From positions 226,829 to 290,828 of the forward strand of contig NZ_BBUY01000007.1 in assembly GCF_001590865.1 (NCBI RefSeq): a DNA stretch of 64,000 bases. The letters run 5' to 3'. Shown here one piece after another: positions 10,603 to 19,909 of the stretch. Under the pieces are notes generated by a model that saw nothing but the letters and a program-made list of their open reading frames with translations, searched no databases and was not told the origin of the DNA. How positions within the stretch are numbered: position 1 is the stretch's first letter; every line of letters starts with the position of its first letter. A program made the translations under genes and the position numbers. This stretch comes from Streptomyces sp. NBRC 110611 (lineage in GTDB: Bacteria; Actinomycetota; Actinomycetes; Streptomycetales; Streptomycetaceae).

Positions 10603-11721
10603 TCAGCCCTCCGAAGGTGCGAGGCGCTTGAGCTCCGCCTCGGTCGACTTGAGCAGGTCGTTCCAGGAGGCCTCGAACTTCTCCACGCCCTCGTCCTCCA
10701 GGAGCTGCACGACCTCGTCGTACGAGATCCCGAGCGCGGCGAGCGCGTCGAGGTCGGCCTGCGCCGCCGCGTACCTGCCGCGCACCGTGTCACCGGTGAT
10801 CTCGCCGCGCGCCGCGGTGGCCTCCAGGGTGGCCTCCGGCATGGTGTTGACCGTGCCCGGGGCGACCAGTTCGTCCACGTACAGGGTGTCCTTGTAGGCC
10901 GGGTCCTTGACACCGGTCGAGGCCCACAGCGGACGCTGCTTGTGCGCACCGGCCTTCTCCAGAGCGGCCCAGCGCTCCGAGCCGAAGACCTCCTCGTACG
11001 CCTGGTACGCCAGCCGGGCGTTGGCCAGCGCGGCCTTGCCCTTGAGCGCCTTGGCCTCGTCCGTGCCCAGCTTGTCCAGCCGCTTGTCGATCTCGGTGTC
11101 CACACGGGACACGAAGAACGACGCCACCGAACGGATCTCGGACAGGTCCAGGCCGGCCGCCTTGGCCTTCTCCAGACCGGCCAGGTAGGCGTCCATCACC
11201 TCGCGGTAGCGCTCCAGCGAGAAGATCAGCGTGACGTTGACGCTGATGCCCAGGCCGATGACCTCGGTGATCGCCGGGAGGCCCGCCTTGGTGGCCGGGA
11301 TCTTGATCAGGGTGTTCGGGCGGTCCACCAGCCAGGCCAGCTGCTTGGCCTCGGCGATGGTCGGCACGGTCTTGTGCGCCAGGCGCGGGTCGACCTCGAT
11401 GGAGACCCGGCCGTCCTGGCCGCCGGTGGCGTCGAAGACCGGCCGCAGCACATCGGCGGCGTCCCGGACGTCGGCCGTCGTGATCATGCGGATCGCCTCG
11501 TCGACGGTGACCTTACGGGCCGCGAGGTCGCTGACCTGCTGCTGGTAGCCGTCGCCGGAGGAGATCGCCTTCTGGAAGATCGACGGGTTCGTCGTGACGC
11601 CGACGACGTGCTGCTCGTCGATCAGCTCGGCGAGGTTGCCGGACGTGATGCGCTTGCGCGACAGGTCGTCCAGCCAGATCGCGACGCCTTCCTCGGAGAG
11701 GCGCTTGAGTGCGTCTGTCAT
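10603..11721 (-). CDS. tal: Transaldolase
   Basis: The 372-residue product is a TalAB-type transaldolase of actinobacterial length. The Schiff-base Lys lies in LIKIPATKAGLPAI, and the N-terminal VTTNPSIFQKAI motif is present. The ATG at 11721 follows a good aggaga site. The enzyme moves dihydroxyacetone units between sugar phosphates. It lies 34 bases after tkt and 4 bases before the zwf start, within one operon. Confidence 0.97.
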   Translation of the reverse strand: MTDALKRLSEEGVAIWLDDLSRKRITSGNLAELIDEQHVVGVTTNPSIFQKAISSGDGYQQQVSDLAARKVTVDEAIRMITTADVRDAADVLRPVFDATGGQDGRVSIEVDPRLAHKTVPTIAEAKQLAWLVDRPNTLIKIPATKAGLPAITEVIGLGISVNVTLIFSLERYREVMDAYLAGLEKAKAAGLDLSEIRSVASFFVSRVDTEIDKRLDKLGTDEAKALKGKAALANARLAYQAYEEVFGSERWAALEKAGAHKQRPLWASTGVKDPAYKDTLYVDELVAPGTVNTMPEATLEATAARGEITGDTVRGRYAAAQADLDALAALGISYDEVVQLLEDEGVEKFEASWNDLLKSTEAELKRLAPSEG

Positions 11722-11755
11722 GGGTTCTGCATCTCCTACTCGTTGGGTACGTGCG

Positions 11756-13843
11756 TCAGCGCGCGGCGGCTTCCAGCGACTCCCGGGCGGCGGCGGCCAC
11801 CGCGTCGGCGGTGAAACCGAACTCGCGGAAGAGGACCTTGCCGTCGGCCGAGGCACCGAAGTGCTCCAGCGACACGATGCGTCCGGCGTCACCGACGAAG
11901 CGGTGCCAGGTCAGGCCGATACCGGCCTCGACGGCGACCCGGGCCTTCACGGACGGGGGCAGCACACTGTCGCGGTAGGCCTGGTCCTGCTGGTCGAACC
12001 ACTCCACCGACGGCATCGACACCACCCGGGTGGGCACACCCGCGGCCTGCAGCTGCTCGCGCGCCGCCACGGCCAGCTGCACCTCGGAGCCGGTGCCGAT
12101 CAGCACGACCTCGGGCTTGCCGCCCTCGGCCTCGAACAGGACGTAACCGCCCTTGGCGGCGTCCTCGTTGACCGGGTAGGTCGGCAGGCCCTGACGGCTC
12201 AGCGCCAGGCCGTGCGGGGCCCCCACGCCGAACTCCTTGGTCCAGCGCCGGAGGATCTCGCGCCAGGCGATGGCGGTCTCGTTGGCGTCGGCCGGGCGGA
12301 CGATGTTCAGGCCCGGGATGGCGCGCAGCGAGGCCAGGTGCTCGACCGGCTGGTGGGTCGGGCCGTCCTCGCCCAGACCGATGGAGTCGTGCGTCCACAC
12401 GTACGTCACCGGCAGGTGCATCAGCGCGGACAGCCGGACGGCGTTGCGCATGTAGTCGGAGAACACCAGGAAGGTGCCGCCGTAGACACGGGTGTTGCCG
12501 TGCAGCGCGATGCCGTTCATCTCCGCGGCCATGGAGTGCTCGCGGATGCCGAAGTGGATCGTGCGGCCGTACGGGTCGGCCTCCGGCAGCGGGTTGCCCT
12601 TCGGCAGGAACGAGGAGTTCTTGTCGATGGTGGTGTTGTTGGAGCCCGCGAGGTCGGCGGAGCCGCCCCACAGCTCGGGGATGACCGCGCCGAGGTCCTG
12701 GAGCACCTTGCCGGACGCGGCGCGGGTGGCCACGGCCTTGCCGGTCTCGAACACCGGGAGGTGGTCCTCCCAGCCCGCGGGCAGCTCGCCGGCCGCGATC
12801 CGGTCGAAGTCGGCGGCCCGCTCCGGGCTCGCGGTGCGCCAGGCGGCGAAGGCCTTCTCCCACTCCTTCTTCGCGTCCCGGCCGCGGTCGAGGGCGCCAC
12901 GGGTGTGCGCGATCACCTCGTCGGTGACCTCGAAGGTCTGCTCCGGGTCGAAGCCCAGCACGCGCTTGGTGGCCGCGACCTCCTCCTCGCCCAGCGCCGA
13001 GCCGTGCGCGGCCTCGGTGTTCTGGGCGTTGGGGGCCGGCCAGGCGATGATCGAGCGCATCGCGATGAACGACGGCCTGTCCGTGACCGCCTTCGCGGCC
13101 TCGATGGCGCGGAACAGCGCCTCGGGGTCGAGGTCGCCGTTCTCCTTGGGCGCCACGCGCTGGACGTGCCAGCCGTAGGCCTCGTACCGCTTGACGACGT
13201 CCTCGGAGATGGCGGTCTCGGTGTCGCCCTCGATCGAGATGTGGTTGTCGTCCCACAGCAGGACGAGGTTGCCGAGCTTCTGGTGGCCGGCCAGCGAGGA
13301 CGCCTCGGCGGCGATGCCCTCCTGGAGGCAGCCGTCACCGGCGATCGCGAAGATGTGGTGGTCGAACGGCGAGGAGCCGGCCGCCGCCTCGGGGTCGAAC
13401 AGACCGCGCTCGTAGCGGGCCGCCATCGCCATGCCGACCGCGTTGGCGACACCCTGGCCCAGCGGGCCGGTGGTGGTCTCCACGCCGGCGGTGTGGCCGT
13501 ACTCCGGGTGGCCCGGGGTCGCCGAGCCCCATGTACGGAAGGACTTCAGGTCGTCCAGCTCCAGGCCGTAGCCGGCGAGGTAGAGCTGGATGTAGAGGGT
13601 CAGGCTGGAGTGGCCCGCGGAGAGCACGAACCGGTCGCGGCCGGTCCAGTCCGCGTCCGCCGGGTCGTGCCGCATCAGCTTCTGGAACAGCACATACGCG
13701 GCGGGAGCCAGGCTCATGGCCGTACCCGGATGGCCGTTACCGACCTTCTGCACGGAGTCCATGGCCAGGACCCGGGCGGTGTCCACGGCCCGCTGGTCCA
13801 GTTCGGTCCACTCGAATTCTGTGGTGGTCGGCTTGGTGCTCAC
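11756..13843 (-). CDS. tkt: Transketolase
   Basis: The product has 695 residues from a GTG start preceded by gagaggag. The thiamine-diphosphate motif GDGCLQEGIAAEASSLAGH and DDN, the second-domain GGSADLAGSN, and HDSIGLGEDGPTHQPVEHL are all intact. It is the first gene of the pentose-phosphate operon. A TAGGCT box on the - strand (13909-13914) is a candidate -10. Confidence 0.98.
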   Translation of the reverse strand: MSTKPTTTEFEWTELDQRAVDTARVLAMDSVQKVGNGHPGTAMSLAPAAYVLFQKLMRHDPADADWTGRDRFVLSAGHSSLTLYIQLYLAGYGLELDDLKSFRTWGSATPGHPEYGHTAGVETTTGPLGQGVANAVGMAMAARYERGLFDPEAAAGSSPFDHHIFAIAGDGCLQEGIAAEASSLAGHQKLGNLVLLWDDNHISIEGDTETAISEDVVKRYEAYGWHVQRVAPKENGDLDPEALFRAIEAAKAVTDRPSFIAMRSIIAWPAPNAQNTEAAHGSALGEEEVAATKRVLGFDPEQTFEVTDEVIAHTRGALDRGRDAKKEWEKAFAAWRTASPERAADFDRIAAGELPAGWEDHLPVFETGKAVATRAASGKVLQDLGAVIPELWGGSADLAGSNNTTIDKNSSFLPKGNPLPEADPYGRTIHFGIREHSMAAEMNGIALHGNTRVYGGTFLVFSDYMRNAVRLSALMHLPVTYVWTHDSIGLGEDGPTHQPVEHLASLRAIPGLNIVRPADANETAIAWREILRRWTKEFGVGAPHGLALSRQGLPTYPVNEDAAKGGYVLFEAEGGKPEVVLIGTGSEVQLAVAAREQLQAAGVPTRVVSMPSVEWFDQQDQAYRDSVLPPSVKARVAVEAGIGLTWHRFVGDAGRIVSLEHFGASADGKVLFREFGFTADAVAAAARESLEAAAR

Positions 13844-14335
13844 CCTGAGTCAGGGCTCCTCTCCACAATGTCGAAGGCCGCGGACGGTTTGTCCGTCAGG
13901 CGGTGTCGAGCCTACCCCCGTAAGTGGGCGCGTCTTTTCGACGCTCAGTCGATGTCCGGGCCGCTCAGTCGGGGTGCCTGCCCCCGTTTCTCGTCGCTTT
14001 GAGCAACCACACCGGCCCGCCGTACATTCCCGGCCCGGCACGACGGCCCTGCCTCCAGACTGCCGGGCGGCGGCCGGGTGTGCCTCCCGTGACACGGGCC
14101 GGGCAGCGGCCGGGCAGTGGTCGGACAGCCGCCGGGCGACAGCCGGGCATCGGTGGAAACCGGGGCCGGACCACCCGGGGAAGGCGGCGAGGGCACCCGC
14201 CAACACGACCCCACCCCCGCGAAGGCCGCCGTATGGCCAACGTCTAAAGTGGCGTGGTACGCGCAAGCTTGTGCCGGATCTCTGCACCACCGCACGGGCT
14301 CGCAAGTCTTATTTCTTCCGCGGCGGGAGCCGCTG
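13844..14335. other. Divergent intergenic region tkt / ctaB, no gene seen
   Basis: About 490 bases without a credible coding frame. The tkt side holds its ribosome site and the - strand TAGGCT box at 13909-13914. The middle (about 14095-14160) has short GC-rich direct repeats of the form ccgggca/cgacagccggg. A TAAAGT at 14245-14250 on the + strand could be a -10 for ctaB. Reading frames that cross it have no recognisable domain. Confidence 0.5.
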
Positions 14336-15307
14336 ATGTTACTTCCAGGGGTGTGCGTGACGGCCGTCGAATCCCGTCCTGTGGGGGCTCTCTCCGAGAG
14401 CCCCGCAGGGCCAGGTCACCGTCCGTTCGGGGCCCGCGTCAAGGCGTTCGTGGCGCTCACCAAGCCGCGCGTCATCGAGCTGCTGTTGATGACCACGATC
14501 CCGGTGATGTTCCTGGCGGCGGGCGGCGTCCCGGACCTGTGGCTCGTCCTGGCGACCTGCGTCGGCGGCTATCTCTCCGCCGGGGGCGCGGCCGCCTTCA
14601 ACATGTACCTCGACCGCGACATCGACGCCATGATGGACCGCACCTCGCAGCGTCCGCTGGTGACCGGCATGGTCTCGCCGCGCGAGTGCCTGGTCTTCGC
14701 GTCCGCTCTCGCGGTCGTGTCCACCGCCTGGTTCTGGGTCCTCGTCAACCCGCTGTCGGCGGTGCTGTCGCTCGGGGCGCTGCTCTTCTACGTCGTCGTC
14801 TACACGATGATCCTCAAGCGGCGCACGGCGCAGAACATCGTCTGGGGCGGGATCGCCGGCTGTATGCCGGTGTTCATCGGCTGGTCCGCGGTGACGAACT
14901 CGGTCTCCTGGGCCGCGCTGATCCTCTTCCTGGTCATCTTCTTCTGGACGCCGCCGCACTACTGGCCGCTGTCGATGAAGGCCAAGGACGACTACGAGCG
15001 GGTCGGCGTGCCGATGCTCCCGGTGATCGCCGGCAACAAGGCCGTGGCCCGTCAGATCGTGCTCTACAGCTGGGTGATGGTCGGCGTCTCGCTGCTGCTG
15101 CAGCCGCTCGGCTACACCGGCTGGTTCTACACCGCGGTCGCGGTCGCCTGCGGCGCCTTCTGGCTCAAGGAGGCGCACGCCCTGCAGGCCCGGGCGAAGG
15201 CCGGGATCACCGGCCCCAAGCTCAAGGAGATGCGGCTGTTCCACTGGTCCATCACCTACGTCTCCCTGCTGTTCGTCGCCGTCGCGGTGGACCCCTTCCT
15301 CCGCTGA
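14336..15307 (+). CDS. ctaB: Protoheme IX farnesyltransferase (heme O synthase)
   Basis: The product has about 323 residues and eight or nine membrane segments of the UbiA prenyltransferase family. The two metal-binding Asp motifs are visible: NMYLDRDIDAMMDRT in the first half and AKDDYERVGVPMLP in the second. It farnesylates heme b to heme O for cytochrome oxidase, and works with the heme A synthase at 16904-17917. ATG 14336 has a GGGAG site 6 bases upstream. GTG 14351 (VCVTAVES) is an equally plausible start by homology. Confidence 0.95.
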   Translation: MLLPGVCVTAVESRPVGALSESPAGPGHRPFGARVKAFVALTKPRVIELLLMTTIPVMFLAAGGVPDLWLVLATCVGGYLSAGGAAAFNMYLDRDIDAMMDRTSQRPLVTGMVSPRECLVFASALAVVSTAWFWVLVNPLSAVLSLGALLFYVVVYTMILKRRTAQNIVWGGIAGCMPVFIGWSAVTNSVSWAALILFLVIFFWTPPHYWPLSMKAKDDYERVGVPMLPVIAGNKAVARQIVLYSWVMVGVSLLLQPLGYTGWFYTAVAVACGAFWLKEAHALQARAKAGITGPKLKEMRLFHWSITYVSLLFVAVAVDPFLR

Positions 15308-15377
15308 TCCGCGGGGCCGCCGCGGCACCCTGCCCGGAGCCCTTCCGCCGTTGATTACCGATGGGTAGCATGCTGCC

Positions 15378-15737
15378 ATGGCAGATACCCAGCAGGCGGA
15401 CGAGCGGCCGGAGACGGCCGCCGGCGGCGCGGCGGACAAGCGCACGGCGAGGCTCGCCAAGCAGATCCGCGCCTTCGCCGACACCCACGGCGGCAGCGCC
15501 GAAGGCCAGCTCGCGCACATCGGCCGCGGCCGCACCCGGATAGCCCTCGTCGGGGCCAACGGCGAATGGGGCAACCTCGTCGCGGACAGCTACGACTCCG
15601 CCCGGGACGCCGCCGCCCGGGCCGGTGTCACCCTCCAGGACGACTTCGACGGCGAGCTCGCCGCCAAGGTGCGCACCGGCCCCTACGAATGGTCCCGGAT
15701 GGCGGGCATCCAGGTGGGCGGCCCGGCCAACCCCTGA
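15378..15737 (+). CDS. Conserved hypothetical protein downstream of ctaB
   Basis: The 119-residue soluble protein has an acidic/Ala-rich N-terminal tail (residues 1-25) and then a compact domain with IALVGANGEWGNLVADSY and PYEWSRMAGIQVGG. I know of no function; the gene recurs beside ctaB in streptomycetes. TAGCAT at 15366-15371 lies 6 bases before the ATG and no ribosome site is present, so the mRNA is probably leaderless. A 13-bp hairpin follows. Confidence 0.8.
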   Translation: MADTQQADERPETAAGGAADKRTARLAKQIRAFADTHGGSAEGQLAHIGRGRTRIALVGANGEWGNLVADSYDSARDAAARAGVTLQDDFDGELAAKVRTGPYEWSRMAGIQVGGPANP

Positions 15738-15808
15738 GAACGCGCAGGAACGTAACGGGGCGCGCGTCACAATCGGAGCCCGCTACCTCACCACCACCTC
15801 TTCCGTTA

Positions 15809-15848
15809 AGCCCACCGGGCGCGGCGCTCCGGTCACGCCCGGTGGGCT
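15809..15848 (+). terminator. 13-bp hairpin terminator
   Basis: The arms agcccaccgggcg (15809-15821) and cgcccggtgggct (15836-15848) are perfectly complementary around a 14-base loop. It follows the hypothetical gene ending at 15737 and ends 18 bases before the next start. Confidence 0.75.
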
Positions 15849-15866
15849 CTCGGCGAGGAGGAGCGG

Positions 15867-16940
15867 ATGGACGGCCTACCATCCCCGGCAGATCAGCCAC
15901 CGCTCATCGATCAGTACAGCCATGGCGCGGTCCACGGCGAACTGGGCCTGGGGTCGTTCGAGTCCCACCTGGCCGCCGCGGTCGGCGCCCGGGGCCCGGC
16001 GCCCGGCGGCACCAGCTACTTCGACAGCGTCACCGGCCTTGCGATACGCCGCTGGTGCCCCCCGCTGCTCGGCCTGGAACCGCACTGCCCGCCGGCCCGC
16101 TACCTGGCCCGCCGACGCGAGGTGGGCGCCTACCGGGCCGGCCGGATCCTGCTGCGCGGCTCCGGCATCGGCACCTTCCTGCTGGAGTCCGGCACCCCCA
16201 GCGAACTGACCTCGGCCGGTGAGATCGCCACCGCCGCCGAGGCCCGCGCCCACGAGGTGGTACGGCTCGAAGCCCTCGCCGAGCAGGTCGCCGACACCTC
16301 CGGCAGCGTCGACTCCTTCATCGGCTATACCGCCGAGGCCCTCTACGCGGCGGCCCAGCACGCCACCGCCTTCGCCTCCGGCGCCACCTACTGCGACGGC
16401 CACGCCCCCGAAGCCGGGGAGGTACGCCGCGCCGCGGACCGCTGGCTGCGCACCCGCCGCCCCGGGGACGGCCTGGCCGAACCCGCCCTCGTCCGCCACC
16501 TGCTGTGGAGCGCGGTGGCCACCGGCCTGCCCGTCCAGCTGCACTGCCCCGACCCGCGGCGGCTGGCGGCCTTCCTCGGCGCCACCACCGGCATCGGCGC
16601 CGACCTCGTCCTGCTGCCCGGGGCGCCGCACCACCGGCGGGCGGCCCAGCTCGCCGCCGCGCACACCCATGTCTACGCCGACGCCGGGCCCCGCCCCGAA
16701 GAGACCCTGCGCCAGGCGCCGTTCGGCAAGCTGCTGTTCTCCTCGGCGGCCCGCGGGCTGCCCGAGCTGTACGTCACCGGCGCCCGCACCTTCCTGCGCG
16801 GCATGCAGCGCCTCGTGGGGGAGTGGGCCGCCGAGGGCCTGTGCGGGCCCGAGGACGGGCGGCGGATCACCGAGATGGTGGGGGCCGGGAACGCCCGGCG
16901 GGTCTACCGGCTGACGGCGGACGTCTCCGCGGCCGGCTGA
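15867..16940 (+). CDS. Amidohydrolase-like (TIM-barrel) protein
   Basis: The product has 357 residues from an ATG behind gaggaggagcgg. The segment LIDQYSHGAVHGELGLGSFESHL near the N-terminus, VQLHCPDP in the middle and KLLFSSAARGLPELYV near the C-terminus resemble metal-dependent amidohydrolase relatives of the Amidohydro_2 type. The usual HxH metal pair is reduced to SHG, however, so catalysis is uncertain. Its 3' end overlaps the convergent heme A synthase gene by 37 bases. The substrate is unknown. Confidence 0.75.
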   Translation: MDGLPSPADQPPLIDQYSHGAVHGELGLGSFESHLAAAVGARGPAPGGTSYFDSVTGLAIRRWCPPLLGLEPHCPPARYLARRREVGAYRAGRILLRGSGIGTFLLESGTPSELTSAGEIATAAEARAHEVVRLEALAEQVADTSGSVDSFIGYTAEALYAAAQHATAFASGATYCDGHAPEAGEVRRAADRWLRTRRPGDGLAEPALVRHLLWSAVATGLPVQLHCPDPRRLAAFLGATTGIGADLVLLPGAPHHRRAAQLAAAHTHVYADAGPRPEETLRQAPFGKLLFSSAARGLPELYVTGARTFLRGMQRLVGEWAAEGLCGPEDGRRITEMVGAGNARRVYRLTADVSAAG

Positions 16941-17917
16941 GGCGCGGCGGCCGGGCGGGGCTCGGCGGCCGTTGCCTCCCCCTCCGGCAGCGGGCCGCGG
17001 TCGCGCAGCGCCAGGGCGGCCCGCAGCACACAGATCCACACCAGGGCCGAGCCCAGCATGTGGAACCCGATGACGAGCTCGGGCAGGCCCAGGAAGTACT
17101 GGACGTAGCCGATGACGCCCTGCGCCGCGAGGCAGGCGAGCAGCTCCAGCACCGTCCGGCGCGGGGCCGCCGGGGCCTTGACGGCCCGCAGGGTGAACCA
17201 CAGGGCGACGCTCAGCCCGACCACGATGTAGACGAAGTCCACATGCAGCTGGGTGATCTCCTGCCAGTCCAGCGGAATGCGGTGGACCTTCTTCGCGTCG
17301 CCGGCGTGCGGGCCCGTACCGGTGACCACCGTGCCGACCACCGTGAGCGCGCCGGTCGCCGCCACCAGCAGCCAGGCCAGCTGCCGCACCGGGCGGGCGA
17401 CCAGCTCGCGCGGCTCCTCGTCGCCCTCGCCCGCCCGCTTCCAGCTCAGTACGGCGACGGTGAGCAGCGCCGTGGCGGCGAGGAAGTGCGAGCCGACGAT
17501 GTACGGGTTCAGGCCGGTCAGGACCGTGATGCCGCCGATGACGGCGTTGGTCATGGTGAGCCAGAACTGCGCCCAGCCGAGCCGGGTCAGCGAACGGCGC
17601 CGGGGGTGCCGGGCGCGGGCGGCGATGATGAACAGGCCGATGACCGCGCACAGCACGTACGTCAGCATCCGGTTGCCGAACTCGATGAGGCCGTTGATGC
17701 CCATCGCGGCGGTCGGGGTCAGGCTCTCCGGCGTGCACTTGGGCCAGGTCGAGCAGCCCAGCCCGGACTGGCTGAGCCGGACCGCACCGCCCGTGACGAC
17801 GATGATCACGGCCATCACCACGGTCGCCAGCGCGGCCCGCCGCACAAAGGCCGCGGAGGGCTGCCAGCGGCGGGCGATCAGCTCAAGGGGATTCAGCGTA
17901 TTCGGCACGGGAGACAT
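16904..17917 (-). CDS. ctaA: Heme A synthase (COX15/CtaA family)
   Basis: The 337-residue product has seven or eight transmembrane helices. It carries the loop cysteine pair GLGCSTWPKC typical of CtaA, and conserved histidines in FGNR-, GSHF-, QLHVDF- and IGFHMLG-type helices that bind heme. It oxidises heme O to heme A. The ATG at 17917 was chosen; a TTG 21 bases upstream is also open. It lies downstream of the two ABC genes on the same strand, an arrangement shared with the Mycobacterium tuberculosis sufR region. Confidence 0.9.
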   Translation of the reverse strand: MSPVPNTLNPLELIARRWQPSAAFVRRAALATVVMAVIIVVTGGAVRLSQSGLGCSTWPKCTPESLTPTAAMGINGLIEFGNRMLTYVLCAVIGLFIIAARARHPRRRSLTRLGWAQFWLTMTNAVIGGITVLTGLNPYIVGSHFLAATALLTVAVLSWKRAGEGDEEPRELVARPVRQLAWLLVAATGALTVVGTVVTGTGPHAGDAKKVHRIPLDWQEITQLHVDFVYIVVGLSVALWFTLRAVKAPAAPRRTVLELLACLAAQGVIGYVQYFLGLPELVIGFHMLGSALVWICVLRAALALRDRGPLPEGEATAAEPRPAAAPQPAAETSAVSR

Positions 17918-18018
17918 CGTAGGCGGGGCCTTGTGCAAGTTTTCACGAGGGGGGCCAGGAGCCTCGTCGCCGCCTGGTCCCGCTGCTCGCCCCCGTTACT
18001 CACGGCGGAAGAGCTCCG

Positions 18019-18831
18019 CTACTCCCAGCGGAAGAACCTCGCCGCCGCGCCCAGCCCCACCACGGCCCATCCGGCCAGGATCCCCAGGTCCGCCCAGGGC
18101 ACCCCGGCGCCGTGCTGGAGGACGTCCCGCAGGCCGTCCGACAGGGCGGAGATGGGCAGGAACTCCAGGACGGACCGGACCGCCTCCGGGAACTTCGCCA
18201 GCGGGACGATCACCCCGCCCCCGACGAGCAGCAGCAGGAAGACCAGGTTCGCGGCGGCCAGCGTCGCCTCGGCCCTGAGCGTCCCGGCCATCAGCAGGCC
18301 CAGGCCGGAGAACGCCGCCGTACCGAGGGCGAGCAGCGCGACCACCGAGACCGGATCGCCGTGCGGCGACCAGCCCAGCGCGAAGGCGACCGCCGTCAGC
18401 AGGGTGACCTGGAGTACCTCGGTGACCACCACCGCGCAGGTCTTCGCGGTCATCAGCCCCCAGCGCGGCAGCGGCGACACGGCCAGCCGCTTGAGGACCC
18501 CGTAGCGGCGCTCGAAGCCGGTGGCGATGGCCTGCCCGGTGAACGCCGTGGACAGCACGGCCAGCGCGAGGACGCCCGGTGCGAGGAAGTCCACCGCCTT
18601 CCCCGCGCCCCCCGCCGTATCGGTGGGCACGGCGACGATGTCGACGGCGGAGAAGAGCACCAGCAACAGCGTCGGGATGATCACGGTCAGCAGCAGCTGC
18701 TCACCGTTGCGCAGCAGCATCCTGGTCTCCAGCGCCGCCTGCGCCCGGATCATCCGGGGCAGCGGCGCCGCACCGGGCCGCGGGGCGAAGGCGCCGGTAC
18801 CGGTGACGGCACCGGCCTCGGTGGCGGTCAT
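18019..18831 (-). CDS. ABC-2 type transporter permease
   Basis: The 270-residue product has a 40-residue soluble N-terminus and then six hydrophobic segments of the ABC-2 (DrrB-like) permease type, including FEFLPISALSDGLRDVLQ-like C-terminal helices. It pairs with the ATPase encoded just upstream. The exported substrate is unknown. The location beside sufR and ctaA/ctaB suggests a role linked to iron-sulfur or heme metabolism, but this is inference from context. Its ribosome site lies in a duplicated copy of the end of the ATPase gene (18829-18860). Confidence 0.9.
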   Translation of the reverse strand: MTATEAGAVTGTGAFAPRPGAAPLPRMIRAQAALETRMLLRNGEQLLLTVIIPTLLLVLFSAVDIVAVPTDTAGGAGKAVDFLAPGVLALAVLSTAFTGQAIATGFERRYGVLKRLAVSPLPRWGLMTAKTCAVVVTEVLQVTLLTAVAFALGWSPHGDPVSVVALLALGTAAFSGLGLLMAGTLRAEATLAAANLVFLLLLVGGGVIVPLAKFPEAVRSVLEFLPISALSDGLRDVLQHGAGVPWADLGILAGWAVVGLGAAARFFRWE

Positions 18832-18952
18832 GCGCGCAGCTCCTTACCCGTCAGCGCCAAGCTGTGTTCTCCCGGGGGACAACCCCCGGACCCCCGGCCG
18901 GACAGGGCATGGCCCTGATTCATCCGCGCAGCTCCTTACCCGTCAGCGCCAA
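18829..18952. repeat. Duplicated 32-bp gene end flanking a 60-bp GC palindrome block
   Basis: Two copies of a 32-base sequence beginning cat(g/c)cgcgcagctcc, at 18829-18860 and 18921-18952, match at 31 of 32 positions. The right copy is the last codons and stop of the ATPase gene. The left copy is the ribosome site and start of the permease gene. The 60 bases between include the inverted repeat ccgggggac/aacccccgg followed by acccccggccgg, a motif I have often seen dispersed in Streptomyces intergenic DNA. Confidence 0.85.
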
Positions 18953-19909
18953 AAAGACGTCCTCCAGGGTGTGCCGTTCCACGGTTATCGCGTCCGGCAT
19001 CACCCCGTTCTGCGCGCACCAGGAGGCGACGGTCGCCAGCAGCTGCGGGTCGACCGTGCCGCGCACGCGGTACGTGCCGGCCGCGAGCTCCGTGGCGTGG
19101 CTCTCCGTGGGCAGCGCCTTCAGCAGCGAGGCGAGGTCCAGGCCCGGCCGCCCGGTGAAGCGCAGGCTGTTCTCCGCGCCGCCGCGGCACAGCTCCTCCG
19201 GGCTGCCCTGGGCGATCACCCGGCCGCCGTCGATGATCGCGACATCGTCGGCGAGCTGCTCGGCCTCGTCCATGAAGTGGGTGGTGAGCACGCAGCTCAC
19301 CCCGTCGGTGCGCAGCTGACGGACGAGGTCCCAGGTGGCGTGCCGGGCCTGCGGGTCGAGGCCGGCCGTGGGCTCGTCGAGGAAGACCAGTTCGGGGCGG
19401 CCCACCACGGCCATCGCCAGGGCCAGGCGCTGCTGCTGGCCGCCGGAGAGCCGCCGGTAGGGCGTCCGGCCGCAGCCGCCCAGCCCGAGGCGCTCGATCA
19501 GCTCGCCGACGTCGAGCGGATGGGCGTGCAGGGTGGCGGTGTGCCGCAGCATCTCCTCGGCCCGGGCGCCCGCGTAGACGCCGCCGGACTGCAGCATCAC
19601 GCCGATCCGGGGGCGCAGCGCGGCGGCGTCGGCGACCGGGTCCAGGCCCAGGACGCGGACCTGCCCGGCGTCCGGACGGCGGTAGCCCTCGCAGGTTTCG
19701 ACGGTGGTGGTCTTGCCGGCGCCGTTGGGTCCGAGAACGGCGGTCACCGCACCGCGGGCGACGGTCAGGTCGAGCCCGTCCACGGCGGTCTTCGTCCCGT
19801 ACCGCTTGACCAGGCCGGTGATCTCGACGGCAGGCTCTCGGCCTGGGGATCCCCCCGCCGAAGGGCCGGGGCGGGGCCGGGGGGCGTCCCCCGGGGAGCT
19901 GCTGCGCAT
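18920..19909 (-). CDS. ABC transporter ATP-binding protein
   Basis: The 329-residue product has a Pro/Gly-rich start and then a full ABC domain: Walker A GPNGAGKTT, Q-loop LQSGG, signature LSGGQQQR, Walker B LVFLDEPTAGLD and switch His in TTHFMDEAE. The C-terminal extension of about 80 residues resembles DrrA-type exporters. It is divergent from sufR across about 320 bases. The same order (ABC genes divergent from sufR) occurs in mycobacteria, which supports a functional link, though none is shown here. Confidence 0.93.
   Translation of the reverse strand: MRSSSPGDAPRPRPGPSAGGSPGREPAVEITGLVKRYGTKTAVDGLDLTVARGAVTAVLGPNGAGKTTTVETCEGYRRPDAGQVRVLGLDPVADAAALRPRIGVMLQSGGVYAGARAEEMLRHTATLHAHPLDVGELIERLGLGGCGRTPYRRLSGGQQQRLALAMAVVGRPELVFLDEPTAGLDPQARHATWDLVRQLRTDGVSCVLTTHFMDEAEQLADDVAIIDGGRVIAQGSPEELCRGGAENSLRFTGRPGLDLASLLKALPTESHATELAAGTYRVRGTVDPQLLATVASWCAQNGVMPDAITVERHTLEDVFLALTGKELRG

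Noticed and set aside
10599..11105. N-terminal extension of the zwf frame into tal
   Set aside because: The extension reads tal in another frame, has no similarity to any dehydrogenase, and a ribosome site with TTG at 10598 explains the start.
14117..14335. Upstream extension of the ctaB frame
   Set aside because: No similarity to prenyltransferases, arginine/proline-rich shadow translation, and good start options exist at 14336 and 14351.
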